Assembly (NCBI GenBank): GCA_019420305.1
Contig: JAHZHL010000005.1
Location: 15,960-79,959, forward strand
Length of the DNA: 64,000 nt
Source of the DNA: Bacillota bacterium
Lineage (GTDB): Bacteria; Bacillota; Clostridia; Peptostreptococcales; Anaerovoracaceae
Direction of reading: 5' to 3'
Shown: one piece after another, positions 42,774 through 51,725 of the stretch
Layout: each line of letters begins with the position of its first letter
Numbering within the stretch: the first letter of the stretch is position 1
Notes under the pieces: generated by a model
Told to the model about the DNA's origin: nothing
The model's database searches: none
Seen by the model: the letters and a program-made list of their open reading frames with translations, nothing else
Program-made: the position numbers and the translations under genes

Positions 42774-43880
42774 TTAAAGGCCCGTGCTGCGCCCGCGGAT
42801 TCCGATGCTGAGGATCAGTCCCAGTGCGGTCATATTGGCGAGTACGGAAGAACCGCCGTAGCTGATGAACGGCAGCGTTACTCCGGTTACCGGCATGATC
42901 CCCATGGTCATGGCGATATTTTCAAAGACCTGGAAGAGGAACATCCCGAGAAAGCCTATGGCAAGCAGAGCGCCATAGCGATCCGCGGAGCTGTATACAG
43001 CTCTGGCTGTGCGCCAGAGAAGCAAAAGAAAAAGAGTGAGAACCAGTGCGCCGCCAAGAAAGCCGAGTTCTTCGACAATGACCGAAAAGATAAAATCCGA
43101 CTTCTGGACTGGAAGAAAATCCAGTTCTTTTTGTGTTCCGGAAAAAAGCCCTTTTCCGGAAAGTCCTCCGGAGCCGATTGCGACTTTTGAATTCCAGACC
43201 TGGTAATTTCCGGGCAGGGTCAGATTGTCCGGATGGAGGAAGGCGTCAATTCTCTGTTTCTGGTAGGTGGCCATGAATCGGTAAGCGATGGGAAGGGACA
43301 ACAGAAAAAGGAGCGCGAAACGAAAAAACAGTTTTCGGTCAATCCCCGCGAAAAAAATCATAAACACCCAGATAAAGCAGTAAACCGCGGCGCTTCCGAG
43401 ATCTTCTTTGACTACAATCAGAATAAAGGGCGACGCGTAAAGGGCAGACATCAGAACGCCGCGCAGATTGTGCACTTCCGCCTGCCTGCGGGAAAAATAA
43501 TTGGCCATGAGAATTGTAAACGGAATTTTAACAAATTCAGAAGGCTGAAGCGTTGTGAACCCAATATCGATCCAGGAACGGGCTCCATTTGAGATCATTC
43601 CCAGTCCCGGGATATAGACGCTGAGCAGAAAAAGAACCGAGCCGATATAGAGAATCCGGCTCAGATCTTCAAATTTCCGGTAATCTAAAATGACCATGGC
43701 TGCCATAGCGAAAAAACCCAGTCCGTAGGCAGCGCTCTGAACTATGACATCACGCAGCGCGAGCTGCCCGTTTTTTAATGAAATACTGGCGATCATCAGA
43801 ATGCTTAGCGTAGCAAAGCATACGGCGATTACCAGAAAAAACTTATCTGCATTTTTCCAGAATTTCCAATAACTTCCCAT
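42774..43880 (-). CDS. rodA: SEDS peptidoglycan glycosyltransferase RodA
   Basis: A 368-residue polytopic protein of the RodA/FtsW/SpoVE family. Signatures: NGARSWIDIGFTTLQPSEFVKI, KEDLGSAAV (with the catalytic-type Asp), SGGLSGKGLFSGTQ, FLPVQKSDFIFSVIVEELGF and PVTGVTLPFISYGGSS. GGAAAGGGA precedes the start. It is transcribed toward minD and away from the RNase Y gene, so it is separated from the plus-strand mreC-mreD-mrdA run that it functions with. Confidence 0.95.
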   Translation of the reverse strand: MGSYWKFWKNADKFFLVIAVCFATLSILMIASISLKNGQLALRDVIVQSAAYGLGFFAMAAMVILDYRKFEDLSRILYIGSVLFLLSVYIPGLGMISNGARSWIDIGFTTLQPSEFVKIPFTILMANYFSRRQAEVHNLRGVLMSALYASPFILIVVKEDLGSAAVYCFIWVFMIFFAGIDRKLFFRFALLFLLSLPIAYRFMATYQKQRIDAFLHPDNLTLPGNYQVWNSKVAIGSGGLSGKGLFSGTQKELDFLPVQKSDFIFSVIVEELGFLGGALVLTLFLLLLWRTARAVYSSADRYGALLAIGFLGMFLFQVFENIAMTMGIMPVTGVTLPFISYGGSSVLANMTALGLILSIGIRGRSTGL

Positions 43881-43898
43881 TCATTCCCTTTCCGAACC

Positions 43899-43927
43899 TT
43901 GACGAGGCCGCATGAAAACATTATAAT
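43899..43927 (+). promoter_or_regulatory. Promoter of the RNase Y gene
   Basis: TTGACG (43899-43904), a 17-base spacer and TATAAT (43922-43927). The -10 lies in a perfect 14-base palindrome, AACATTATAATGTT (43917-43930), which also presents a TATAAT on the minus strand toward rodA, though only a poor -35 is present there. Confidence 0.85.
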
Positions 43928-44043
43928 GTTAATGTGTGATTTTATTTAAAAATTATTACGTGATGCAGGATTTTTATTATATTTTACAAGCAATGTGGGA
44001 TTAACAGATACGAAAAAAATTTTGTGGAAAAGGAGGTGTTTCA

Positions 44044-45588
44044 ATGACGAATATCGTTGTTGTTATTGTCGTAGCAGTAATAACCCTGGTAATAGGGATT
44101 TTAATCGGATATATTATAAGAAAGTCAGTTGGGGAAAAAGCTATCGGCAGCGCGGAACAAAAGGCGAAAAATCTGATTCTGGACGCTGAGAACCGGTCAG
44201 AGACGATCCGGAAAGAATACATTCTGGAAGCCAAAGAAGAAGCGCACAAACTCAGAAGTGACGCGGATCGGGAAATCCGTGAGCGCCGTTCTGAAATTTC
44301 AAAGTCAGAGCGGAGACTGATTCAAAAGGAAGAATCAATTGACAGAAAACTTGAAAATATAGAGAAAAAAGAAGAAAGCATTACAAACAAAGAGCAGTCG
44401 ATTATATCGAAGCAGAAAGAATTAGATCACGTAATCAATCAGCAGATGGAGGAACTGGAGAAAATCTCCGGTTACTCGGTGGAAGAGGCTAAAGCCATCC
44501 TGCTGGAAAACACCGAAAAGGAGATTCGATATGAAGCATCAGTAATGATCAAAGAAATCGAGTCCAAAGCCAAAGAAGAAGCGGATAAAAAAGCCAAGGA
44601 GATTATTACAGGGGCAATCCAGAGGTGCGCCGCGGATCATGTGGCAGAGAGCACGGTTTCCGTAGTTCCGCTTCCGAATGATGAGATGAAAGGGCGCATT
44701 ATCGGAAGAGAGGGAAGGAATATCAGAGCGATTGAAACTCTGACGGGAATTGACCTTATCATCGATGATACGCCGGAGGCAGTCATACTGTCAGGATTTG
44801 ATCCGGTAAGAAGAGAAGTCGCACGCCTGTCGTTGGAAAAATTGATTGTAGATGGAAGAATTCATCCCGCGAGAATCGAAGAAATGGTAAAGAAATCTGA
44901 GCGGGAAGTGAATGCCATTATTAAAGAGGAGGGAGAACAGGCCACCTTTGAGGTAGGGATACATAATCTCCATCCCGAACTGGTAAAACTTCTGGGAAGG
45001 CTGAAATACAGGACTTCCTATGGGCAGAATGTATTAAAGCATTCGATTGAAGTCGCGCATCTCGCGGGACTGATGGCAGGAGAATTAGGTCTGGATATCA
45101 CCCTTGCCAAGCGGGCCGGACTGCTCCATGATATCGGTAAAGCCATTGATCATGAGAAAGAAGGAACGCACGTTGATCTGGGAATCGAGGTGCTGAAGAA
45201 GTACAAGGAATCCCCAGCCGTTATCAACGGTATGGCGGCGCACCATGGAGATTACGAGCCGAAGTCCATGGAAGCGGTGCTAATCGCGGCTGCGGATGCG
45301 CTTTCGGCGGCAAGACCGGGCGCGAGAAGAGAAACCCTGGAGACGTATATCAAACGTCTGGAAAAATTGGAGGAAATCGCCAACACTACTCCGGGAGTAG
45401 ACAAGTCCTTCGCGATCCAGGCAGGAAGAGAAATCCGCATTATCGCCAAACCGGAAGCAGTTTCCGACGAAGAGATTGTCTTTCTGGCGCGGGATATTTC
45501 CAAGAAGATCGAATCGGAACTGGAATATCCGGGGCAGATCAAAGTCAATGTTGTGCGTGAGACAAGGGCGATTGACTACGCCAAGTAA
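44044..45588 (+). CDS. rny: Ribonuclease Y
   Basis: Membrane-anchored endoribonuclease that starts mRNA decay. The 514-residue protein has, in order, one N-terminal helix (about 2-22), a long charged coiled coil (about 30-200), a KH RNA-binding domain (GRIIGREGRNIRAIE, about 218-232) and an HD domain (KHSIEVAHLAGL; LLHDIGKA with H362 and D363). Length is standard. AAAGGAGGTG precedes the ATG. Single-gene unit between a strong promoter and a strong terminator. Confidence 0.97.
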   Translation: MTNIVVVIVVAVITLVIGILIGYIIRKSVGEKAIGSAEQKAKNLILDAENRSETIRKEYILEAKEEAHKLRSDADREIRERRSEISKSERRLIQKEESIDRKLENIEKKEESITNKEQSIISKQKELDHVINQQMEELEKISGYSVEEAKAILLENTEKEIRYEASVMIKEIESKAKEEADKKAKEIITGAIQRCAADHVAESTVSVVPLPNDEMKGRIIGREGRNIRAIETLTGIDLIIDDTPEAVILSGFDPVRREVARLSLEKLIVDGRIHPARIEEMVKKSEREVNAIIKEEGEQATFEVGIHNLHPELVKLLGRLKYRTSYGQNVLKHSIEVAHLAGLMAGELGLDITLAKRAGLLHDIGKAIDHEKEGTHVDLGIEVLKKYKESPAVINGMAAHHGDYEPKSMEAVLIAAADALSAARPGARRETLETYIKRLEKLEEIANTTPGVDKSFAIQAGREIRIIAKPEAVSDEEIVFLARDISKKIESELEYPGQIKVNVVRETRAIDYAK

Positions 45589-45668
45589 ACTTGCGCTGTG
45601 AAATCTTAAGGAAGATTAAGAGTCCGGATCGGAAACCTTAATTCTTTAATAAGGATGAGTTAAAACAT

Positions 45669-45719
45669 AACCCGCTGTAAACTGATACAATAAAGTTGTC
45701 AGTTTGCAGCGGGTTTTTT
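45669..45719 (+). terminator. Terminator after rny
   Basis: AACCCGCTG pairs with CAGCGGGTT, and the stem continues as TAAACTGA/TCAGTTTG, followed by TTTTTT. Very stable. Confidence 0.92.
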
Positions 45720-45758
45720 GTGTGGGTCCGCTGAACAAAGAAAGAAGGGGAAGTGAAC

Positions 45759-46586
45759 ATGAAACGAAAGCGAATGACCGAGCTCTTTCCGGGACTGCTT
45801 CCATTGCGAAAGCGTCAGAGGGTATTTTGTTTTTACGCGGGGATGAGTCTGGATGGAAATGTCTACGCGAAAGAGCGGAAAATCGATGACCTGCCATGGG
45901 TACAGTACAGCGGGTTCAGCATGCTCTACAACCAGCAGACCGGATTCGACATGAAATATCAGGAAAATAAAGTATTTAACCTGCGGCTGGCGGCGAAAAA
46001 ACTGGACGGACTGCTCATTGCGCCGGGAGAAACTTTTTCTTTCTGGAAAGCGGTGCGTTACGCGGATCGGGAAGTTCCTTACAAGGACGGTCTTACTGTT
46101 GTGAATGGAAAGGTGGCGGCAAGTCCGGGCGGCGGCTTGTGCCAGATGAGCAATCTTCTGTTTGAGCTGTTTCTCCATTCACCGCTGGAAATCACAGAGC
46201 GCAAGGGGCATGAAAAAAAGGAATTTCCCGATACTCACAATTCCCTGGAAGGTGTGGACGCCACTGTCAGCGAGGGATGGACAGATTTAAAAGTAAAAAA
46301 CAAAACCGGACAGACATTCCAGATCCGGATTGTGTTTGATGAGAAACGGATTTTTGGCATTCTGAGAACCGATCATCGGCCGGAGGTGTTCTATAAAATT
46401 CGGAATGAACATCTCGTATATCAACGGCGGGATGGACGCGTTTACCAAAGAGTGTCTGTTTATCGGGATGAAGTCGCTGAAAACGGAGAGCCGCGCGGCA
46501 GGACACGGCTGCTTTATGAAAATTGCTGTGAAATCGGCTATGAACTTCCTGCGGGTGTGGAAATAAAGGAGGAAATGGGGAAATGA
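45759..46586 (+). CDS. vanW: VanW-family protein
   Basis: From ATG 45759, after AAGAAGGGG, the product has 275 residues. It contains the VanW domain: FNLRLAAKKLDGLLIAPGETFSFW, then GGGLCQMSNLLF (about residues 128-139), then HSPLEITERKGH. VanW is found in vanB- and vanG-type glycopeptide resistance operons and widely elsewhere; its role is unknown. The stop overlaps the ligase gene (ATGA). Gene order W-G-XY equals that of the enterococcal vanG operon. No clear promoter lies between the rny terminator and this gene. Confidence 0.85.
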   Translation: MKRKRMTELFPGLLPLRKRQRVFCFYAGMSLDGNVYAKERKIDDLPWVQYSGFSMLYNQQTGFDMKYQENKVFNLRLAAKKLDGLLIAPGETFSFWKAVRYADREVPYKDGLTVVNGKVAASPGGGLCQMSNLLFELFLHSPLEITERKGHEKKEFPDTHNSLEGVDATVSEGWTDLKVKNKTGQTFQIRIVFDEKRIFGILRTDHRPEVFYKIRNEHLVYQRRDGRVYQRVSVYRDEVAENGEPRGRTRLLYENCCEIGYELPAGVEIKEEMGK

Positions 46587-47632
46587 ATAGAAAAAAGATC
46601 GGGATCCTTTTCGGGGGGAGTTCTTCGGAGTATGAAATTTCACTGAAATCAGCATATGGAATTATCAGTCACATTGACAGAAAGCGGTATGAGCCGGTGC
46701 TGCTGGGGATTACCAGAGAAGGAACATGGTTTCTATATCAGGGGGATATTGAACGAATTAAAGATGGAAGCTGGTATCGTCAGGCAGCCTGTATTCCGGC
46801 AGTTATTTCTCCGGATCGCAGATTTCAGGGAGTCGTTTACATGCAGGATGGGGATATAAAGCAGATCCGTCTGGACGCGGCGCTTCCTGTGATGCACGGA
46901 CGCCTTGGAGAAGACGGAACGGTTCAGGGGCTGCTGGAACTGGCGGGAATTCCCATTATCGGGTGTGGAACGAAGGCATCTGCTGTCTGTATGGACAAGG
47001 ATCTGTCGCACCGTCTGGCGTCATCGGTGGGCATCCGCGTACCGAAATCAAAGGTACTGACTATCTGGGGAAATCGCGAAAAGGCGCTTGCCTGGGCAGA
47101 GGCCGTCGGGTATCCGATTTTTGTCAAACCGGCGACAGAAGGTTCCTCCATCGGCATCAGTAAGGTATTCGGGGAAAAGCAACTCGGACAGGCAGTGGAT
47201 ATCGCGTTCCAATATGATGCAAAGGTGATTCTGGAGGAGGAGATTCCCGGCTTCGAGGTGGGATGCGCCGTGCTGGGGTGCGAAGACCCCCTGCTGGGAT
47301 GTGTGGATGAAATTGAAGTATCCGGAGGATTCTTTGATTTTCAGGAAAAATATACGCAGAAGCGCTCGAAAATTCATGTGCCGGCAAGAATTTCAGCGGA
47401 AAAGATGAAAGAAATACAGGAGGCGGCAAAGCGGATCTACTGGGTGCTGGGCTGCAAAGGGTTCGCGCGGGTGGATCTGTTTCTGACACCGGAAGGTGAA
47501 CTGGTCTTTAACGAAGTGAATACGATTCCGGGATTTACTCCATACAGCCGTTATCCTAACATGATGAAACAGATTGGGCTTTCTTATGGCGAAGTGATAG
47601 AACGGCTGATTCAGACGGAGGTTCTATCATGA
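46583..47632 (+). CDS. vanG: VanG-type D-alanine-D-serine ligase (ATP-grasp)
   Basis: A 349-residue ATP-grasp peptide ligase. It matches VanG closely in recognisable blocks: KKIGILFGGSSSEYEISL, ELAGIPIIGC, FEVGCAVLG, GFFDFQEKYTQKRSKIHVPA and VFNEVNTIPGFT. The omega-loop sequence EKYTQKRSKI is of the VanC/E/G subgroup rather than of D-Ala-D-Ala ligases or VanA/B D-lactate ligases, so the predicted product is D-Ala-D-Ser. Genes on both sides overlap it by four bases. A housekeeping Ddl cannot be excluded without phylogeny, but the flanking vanW and vanXY argue for a vanG-like set. Confidence 0.85.
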   Translation: MNRKKIGILFGGSSSEYEISLKSAYGIISHIDRKRYEPVLLGITREGTWFLYQGDIERIKDGSWYRQAACIPAVISPDRRFQGVVYMQDGDIKQIRLDAALPVMHGRLGEDGTVQGLLELAGIPIIGCGTKASAVCMDKDLSHRLASSVGIRVPKSKVLTIWGNREKALAWAEAVGYPIFVKPATEGSSIGISKVFGEKQLGQAVDIAFQYDAKVILEEEIPGFEVGCAVLGCEDPLLGCVDEIEVSGGFFDFQEKYTQKRSKIHVPARISAEKMKEIQEAAKRIYWVLGCKGFARVDLFLTPEGELVFNEVNTIPGFTPYSRYPNMMKQIGLSYGEVIERLIQTEVLS

Positions 47633-48351
47633 GGAGGATTTTTTTAGAAAAGAAAGAGATTCATAAAGGAAGCTTGGTTCTTGTTAATCGGAACCACGCG
47701 CTTCCGCGACAGATTGGGGAAGGACAGCTGCAATCCCTGGGAGGATCCGTGTCCATGGAGAAGGCCGCGGCCGCGCAGCTCGGGCGTCTTCTGGAAAGAA
47801 AACGGGAAATCGTCTGTGTCAGCGGATTTCGCAGCCGAAAAGAACAGGAGGAATTGTATCTCCGATCCCTGGAGGAACATGGAGAAGTTTTTACGAACAA
47901 GTATGTGGCAGAGCCGGGACACAGTGAGCATGAGAGCGGTCTGGCAGTAGATCTGGCGCAAAGAGGAGCGCCGCCGGATCTCATACGCCCGTCTTTTCCG
48001 GACAGCGGCGTGTGCCGGAGCTTTCGGAAAAAGGCGCCATGGTTCGGATTTATTCAGCGGTATGAAGAGGGGAAAGAAGCGATCACCGGAATCGCGTGCG
48101 AACCGTGGCATTTCCGGTATGTGGGCTTTCCCCACTCTCTGATCATGCAGAAAAAAGACCTCGCGCTGGAAGAATACCTGGATCTTCTGAAAACAGGCGG
48201 AGAGCTGATCTGGAAATACGCGGGCAGGCGCTTTCAAATCCGCTACGTGGATCTCGGCGGAAAGACATCAATCTTTGCGGAAATACCGGAACGAAGAGCC
48301 TGGCGAATTTCCGGCGACAACCGGAGCGGCTTTATTGTTACGTTGTTTTAA
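47629..48351 (+). CDS. vanXY: VanXY/VanY-type D,D-peptidase
   Basis: A 240-residue zinc D,D-carboxypeptidase/dipeptidase of the M15B family. Metal and catalytic residues are visible: SGFRSRKEQ (65-73), GHSEHESGLAVD with H101 and D108, and CEPWHFRYVG with E158 and H161. No signal peptide or membrane helix is visible, so it should be cytoplasmic like VanXY and unlike membrane-anchored VanY. It would remove D-Ala-D-Ala or terminal D-Ala, the companion activity to the VanG-type ligase. Start overlaps the ligase stop (ATGA). Confidence 0.85.
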   Translation: MRRIFLEKKEIHKGSLVLVNRNHALPRQIGEGQLQSLGGSVSMEKAAAAQLGRLLERKREIVCVSGFRSRKEQEELYLRSLEEHGEVFTNKYVAEPGHSEHESGLAVDLAQRGAPPDLIRPSFPDSGVCRSFRKKAPWFGFIQRYEEGKEAITGIACEPWHFRYVGFPHSLIMQKKDLALEEYLDLLKTGGELIWKYAGRRFQIRYVDLGGKTSIFAEIPERRAWRISGDNRSGFIVTLF

Positions 48352-48363
48352 ACCGCAAATTGT

Positions 48364-48392
48364 TTGCAAGCGGCTTCCGATGCGGTTATACT
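48364..48392 (+). promoter_or_regulatory. Promoter of the TetR-family gene
   Basis: TTGCAA (48364-48369), a 17-base spacer and TATACT (48387-48392), just after the vanXY stop. Confidence 0.7.
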
Positions 48393-48427
48393 ATAGGCAG
48401 GTAAATTTTGTTGGGAGGCGGATGCAG

Positions 48428-49228
48428 ATGGGGAGAAAACCGGCAGCGGAAAGGCGGATTGAGATCCTGGAGACAGCGGTCAGCTTATTTCTCAGCCAGG
48501 GATATTTAAAGACTTCCATGCAGGATGTGGCGGAGGCGGCAAGTGTGTCAAAGGCTACGCTGTACCAGATTTTTGAATCCAAAGAAGGATTGGGAACCGA
48601 AGCAGTGTCTCTTCTTACGATGCGGATGCTGGAACGGGTGGAGGCGGCAGCAGAGCGAAATCATCCCTTTTCTCAGGAGCTGCTGAAGCAGAGTATCCGG
48701 ATCCGTATGGAACAGTTTGCGCAACGCAGCCGATTGGCGGAAGAGATTCGATTTTCCATAGAGGAAGGGCAGAAGAAACAGTATCTTCTGCCTCTGGTTC
48801 AGAACAGCCTGCGGATCTTCCGATGCTTTACAAGAGTGATCATGCGAACCTTCGGATTGGGGAGCGAACTGATGGCGGGAGAACTGACCTTTGTTCTAAA
48901 CGGTCTGCTGAGGGAGTATATGGCGGTAAACGGTGAGGAAGGGCTGAAGCTGGAAGAGGACGCGGTCTGCGATCTGATTATTGATTGTCTGGAGGCAGTG
49001 ATGGAACGGCGCAGGGATAAGGAACGGATGATTACCCCACAGCAGATGCGGACTTTTCAGGAAACGCTGGATGGAGAAGTGTCTTCCATATATCCGAATC
49101 TGCGGAAGATGCAGCTCCGCAAGGCACTGAAAGGCGCGATTCGGGATTATGAACAGAGCGGGGATCTTTCTTGTTTGCGGGAAGCGTCCGCGTTGATTGA
49201 CAAATTAAAACAGATGGAAGAAAAATGA
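48428..49228 (+). CDS. TetR-family transcriptional regulator
   Basis: A 266-residue regulator with an N-terminal helix-turn-helix (ILETAVSLFLSQGYLKTSMQ, then DVAEAASVSKATLYQIFESKEGL; residues about 12-55). The C-terminal domain is longer than usual for TetR proteins (about 190 residues) and its ligand cannot be inferred. I choose ATG 48428 because GGGAGG (48414-48419) is correctly spaced; ATG 48422 is too near. It follows the van-like genes but has its own promoter, so it may or may not control them. Confidence 0.88.
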   Translation: MGRKPAAERRIEILETAVSLFLSQGYLKTSMQDVAEAASVSKATLYQIFESKEGLGTEAVSLLTMRMLERVEAAAERNHPFSQELLKQSIRIRMEQFAQRSRLAEEIRFSIEEGQKKQYLLPLVQNSLRIFRCFTRVIMRTFGLGSELMAGELTFVLNGLLREYMAVNGEEGLKLEEDAVCDLIIDCLEAVMERRRDKERMITPQQMRTFQETLDGEVSSIYPNLRKMQLRKALKGAIRDYEQSGDLSCLREASALIDKLKQMEEK

Positions 49229-49242
49229 GCGGTTCGGATTCC

Positions 49243-49271
49243 TTGACGCAAGTGGGAGGATGAGATAAAAT
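49243..49271 (+). promoter_or_regulatory. Promoter of the cysteine desulfurase gene
   Basis: TTGACG (49243-49248), a 17-base spacer and TAAAAT (49266-49271), about 28 bases before the start codon. Confidence 0.8.
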
Positions 49272-49298
49272 AAATAGGTTATAGACAAAGGAGAGACT

Positions 49299-50417
49299 AT
49301 GATTTATTTAGATAACAGCGCGACGACCAGACAGCATGAGCAGGTGACGGATACGATGCTGACCTATATGCGGGAGGATTTCGGAAACCCGTCCTCGCTT
49401 TACAGCCTGGGCATCACGGCGGAAAAAGCGGTAAAAGAAGCCCGGAAAAAGGTAATAAAAGCCATGGGAAAAAACGAGGGCGCCGTTTATTTTACCTCCG
49501 GAGGAACGGAAGCGGACAGTATGGCGATCTTCGGAGCCGCGATGGCGAGAAAGCGCCGGGGCCGCGGGATTGTGACCTCAAAGGTGGAGCATCCGGCAGT
49601 GCTGGAAGCCTGCGGACGTCTGGAAGAAATGGGGTTTGACGTTACGTATGTGGGAGTGGATTCGGAATGCCGTGTCAATATGGATGAATTGAAAGCAGCA
49701 GTCCGTGAAGATACGATTCTGATCACCATCATGCAGGTGAATAACGAAACCGGAAGCATTATGCCTGTCGACGAGCTTGCGGAATTTAAAAAGCAGGCGC
49801 TGCTGCATACAGACGCGGTACAGGCCTTTGGAAAAATCGAGCTGCCCCGCGGCGCGGATCTGATTTCCGTCAGCGGGCACAAGATACACGGCCCCAAGGG
49901 AATTGGCGGACTCTGGATAGGGGAAGGCGTCCGCATCCGGCCGTTTTTAGTCGGCGGAGGCCAGGAGGCGGGCATGCGGTCCGGCACAGAGAACGTACCC
50001 GCCATCGCGGGATTCGGGATCGCGGCGGAGCTGGCGGAAGATCCGCAGCCTGCTGTAGCGCAGGTGCGGGACTACCTGCGAAGGGGTCTGAAAGAAGAAA
50101 TCTCCGATATCCGGTTTAACAGCCCGGAGGATGCCTGTCCTTCGGTTTTGAATGTATCGTTTCTCGGGACGCGCGCGGAGGTGCTGCTCCACACACTGGA
50201 ACAGGACGAAATTTATGTTTCCACAGGATCCGCGTGTTCCTCCAATAAGAAAGGACAGAGCCACGTGCTGGAAGCGATGGGGCTTTCCGATAAGGAGATT
50301 GAAGGGGCTGTGCGCTTCAGCTTCAGCCGGTATAATACGATAGAAGAGATGGATTTTGTTTTAGAAAAAGTAAAAGCTGCCGTATCCCGTTTTCGGAAGC
50401 TGGGGAGCTTTCGGTAG
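49299..50417 (+). CDS. Cysteine desulfurase (NifS/IscS type)
   Basis: A PLP enzyme of 372 residues that moves sulfur from cysteine to a persulfide on its own cysteine. PLP lysine K195 lies in SGHKIHGPKG, and the active-site cysteine C313 in STGSACSS. The long ACSSNKKGQSHV loop is of the group I (flexible) type. The next gene is thiI, so the sulfur is most likely used for tRNA 4-thiouridine and possibly thiamine, as with NifZ-ThiI pairs in Firmicutes. Confidence 0.94.
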   Translation: MIYLDNSATTRQHEQVTDTMLTYMREDFGNPSSLYSLGITAEKAVKEARKKVIKAMGKNEGAVYFTSGGTEADSMAIFGAAMARKRRGRGIVTSKVEHPAVLEACGRLEEMGFDVTYVGVDSECRVNMDELKAAVREDTILITIMQVNNETGSIMPVDELAEFKKQALLHTDAVQAFGKIELPRGADLISVSGHKIHGPKGIGGLWIGEGVRIRPFLVGGGQEAGMRSGTENVPAIAGFGIAAELAEDPQPAVAQVRDYLRRGLKEEISDIRFNSPEDACPSVLNVSFLGTRAEVLLHTLEQDEIYVSTGSACSSNKKGQSHVLEAMGLSDKEIEGAVRFSFSRYNTIEEMDFVLEKVKAAVSRFRKLGSFR

Positions 50418-50432
50418 CAGAAGGAGAAGGTC

Positions 50433-51620
50433 TTGAACGAGCAACATATTTTTATTGTCAGATGCGGAGAGGTTGCCTTAAAGGGCATGAACAAGCCATA
50501 TTTTGAGCGGATGCTGGCGGAACGGATCCGCAAGCTGCTGAAACGGAAATTTGCGGATTTTGAAGTGAAGCGCCAGGAGGGGCTGATTTTCGTGAGAGCG
50601 GATAAATCCTATGAGAAAGAAGAGATTATCCGGGAAATTTCCAAAGTGTTTGGAGTCGCTTCCATCAGCCCGGCTGTGGAAGCGGAGCCCGCGCTGGACG
50701 CCATCGGCGAAGCGGCCGTCGCTTATATGAAAGAAGCTATCGAGGAACGGGGCATTCAGACGTTTAAAGTGAAGGCAAAGCGGGCGGATAAAAATTTTCC
50801 TGTAAAATCACCGGAAATCGGACGGATTATCGGAGCGAAAATCCTGATCGGATGCAAGGTGCTGCGGGTGGATGTCAACCATCCGGACTGCCTGCTTTTT
50901 GTGGATGTACGCCATGATAAAGCGTACATTTACCAGGACAAAATCGCCGGATTCGGCGGGCTGCCCCTGGGAACCAACGGCAAGGGCATGAGCCTTCTGT
51001 CCGGAGGTATCGACAGCCCGGTGGCTACCTGGATGATGGCAAAGCGGGGAATGATGATCGAAGCGATCCATTTTCATTCCTATCCGTATACCAGTCAGAG
51101 AGCGCAGGAGAAAGTCGAAGAGCTGGCGAGAATCGTCGCTACCTATTGCGGTCGGTTTAAAATGCATGTGATCAATCTGTTGCCGATTCAGGAACAGATT
51201 GTTCAGAACTGTCCGGAAGAAGAAACAACCATTCTGGTTCGCCGTTTTATGATGCGGATCGCGGAAAAGGTCGCTGGTGAGACGGGCTGCGGCATGCTGA
51301 TTACCGGAGAAAATCTGGGGCAGGTTGCCAGCCAGACCGCCGAAGCGCTGGTGGTAACCGACGCGTCGGTCAAGATGCCGGTTATGCGTCCGCTGATCGC
51401 GCTGGATAAAGTCGATATTATGGATAAGGCGCGGGAGATCGGTACGTATGAAACGTCAATCCAGCCTTATGAGGATTGCTGCACCGTATTCCTTCCCAAG
51501 CATCCGGTGACAAAGCCGAGACTGGAGCGAATCCTGGAATCCGAGAGCCGCCTGGACTGCGAAACTCTGATCGCGGATGCTGTAGCTTCCAGAGAAACCA
51601 TCGACATAAAGCCGGAATAA
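50433..51620 (+). CDS. thiI: tRNA 4-thiouridine synthase ThiI
   Basis: A 395-residue protein with the NFLD and THUMP tRNA-binding regions (about 1-170) and a PP-loop ATPase (LSGGIDSPVATW, residues 189-200). As in other Gram-positive ThiI proteins the C-terminal rhodanese domain is missing, so sulfur should come directly from the desulfurase encoded 15 bases upstream. The start is TTG 50433 after AAGGAGAAGG, giving MNEQHIFIVRCGEVALKG, the usual family N-terminus. Confidence 0.95.
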   Translation: MNEQHIFIVRCGEVALKGMNKPYFERMLAERIRKLLKRKFADFEVKRQEGLIFVRADKSYEKEEIIREISKVFGVASISPAVEAEPALDAIGEAAVAYMKEAIEERGIQTFKVKAKRADKNFPVKSPEIGRIIGAKILIGCKVLRVDVNHPDCLLFVDVRHDKAYIYQDKIAGFGGLPLGTNGKGMSLLSGGIDSPVATWMMAKRGMMIEAIHFHSYPYTSQRAQEKVEELARIVATYCGRFKMHVINLLPIQEQIVQNCPEEETTILVRRFMMRIAEKVAGETGCGMLITGENLGQVASQTAEALVVTDASVKMPVMRPLIALDKVDIMDKAREIGTYETSIQPYEDCCTVFLPKHPVTKPRLERILESESRLDCETLIADAVASRETIDIKPE

Positions 51621-51656
51621 TCGCTAAAAATAGAAGAATTTCCTCCTTTTCTCCTA

Positions 51657-51685
51657 AGGACAAGCCGGCAGGGCGGTACTATAAT
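51657..51685 (+). promoter_or_regulatory. Possible promoter of the spoIIA operon
   Basis: TATAAT (51680-51685) with AGGACA 17 bases upstream (51657-51662). The AAGGACAAG around it also resembles the -35 of sigma-H promoters (RNAGGANWW), which drive spoIIA in Bacillus, but the sigma-H -10 GAAT is absent at the right distance. Confidence 0.5.
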
Positions 51686-51725
51686 GGAACTGTACCGTGC
51701 AGGTCAGAGAAAGGAGGACTTTTTT

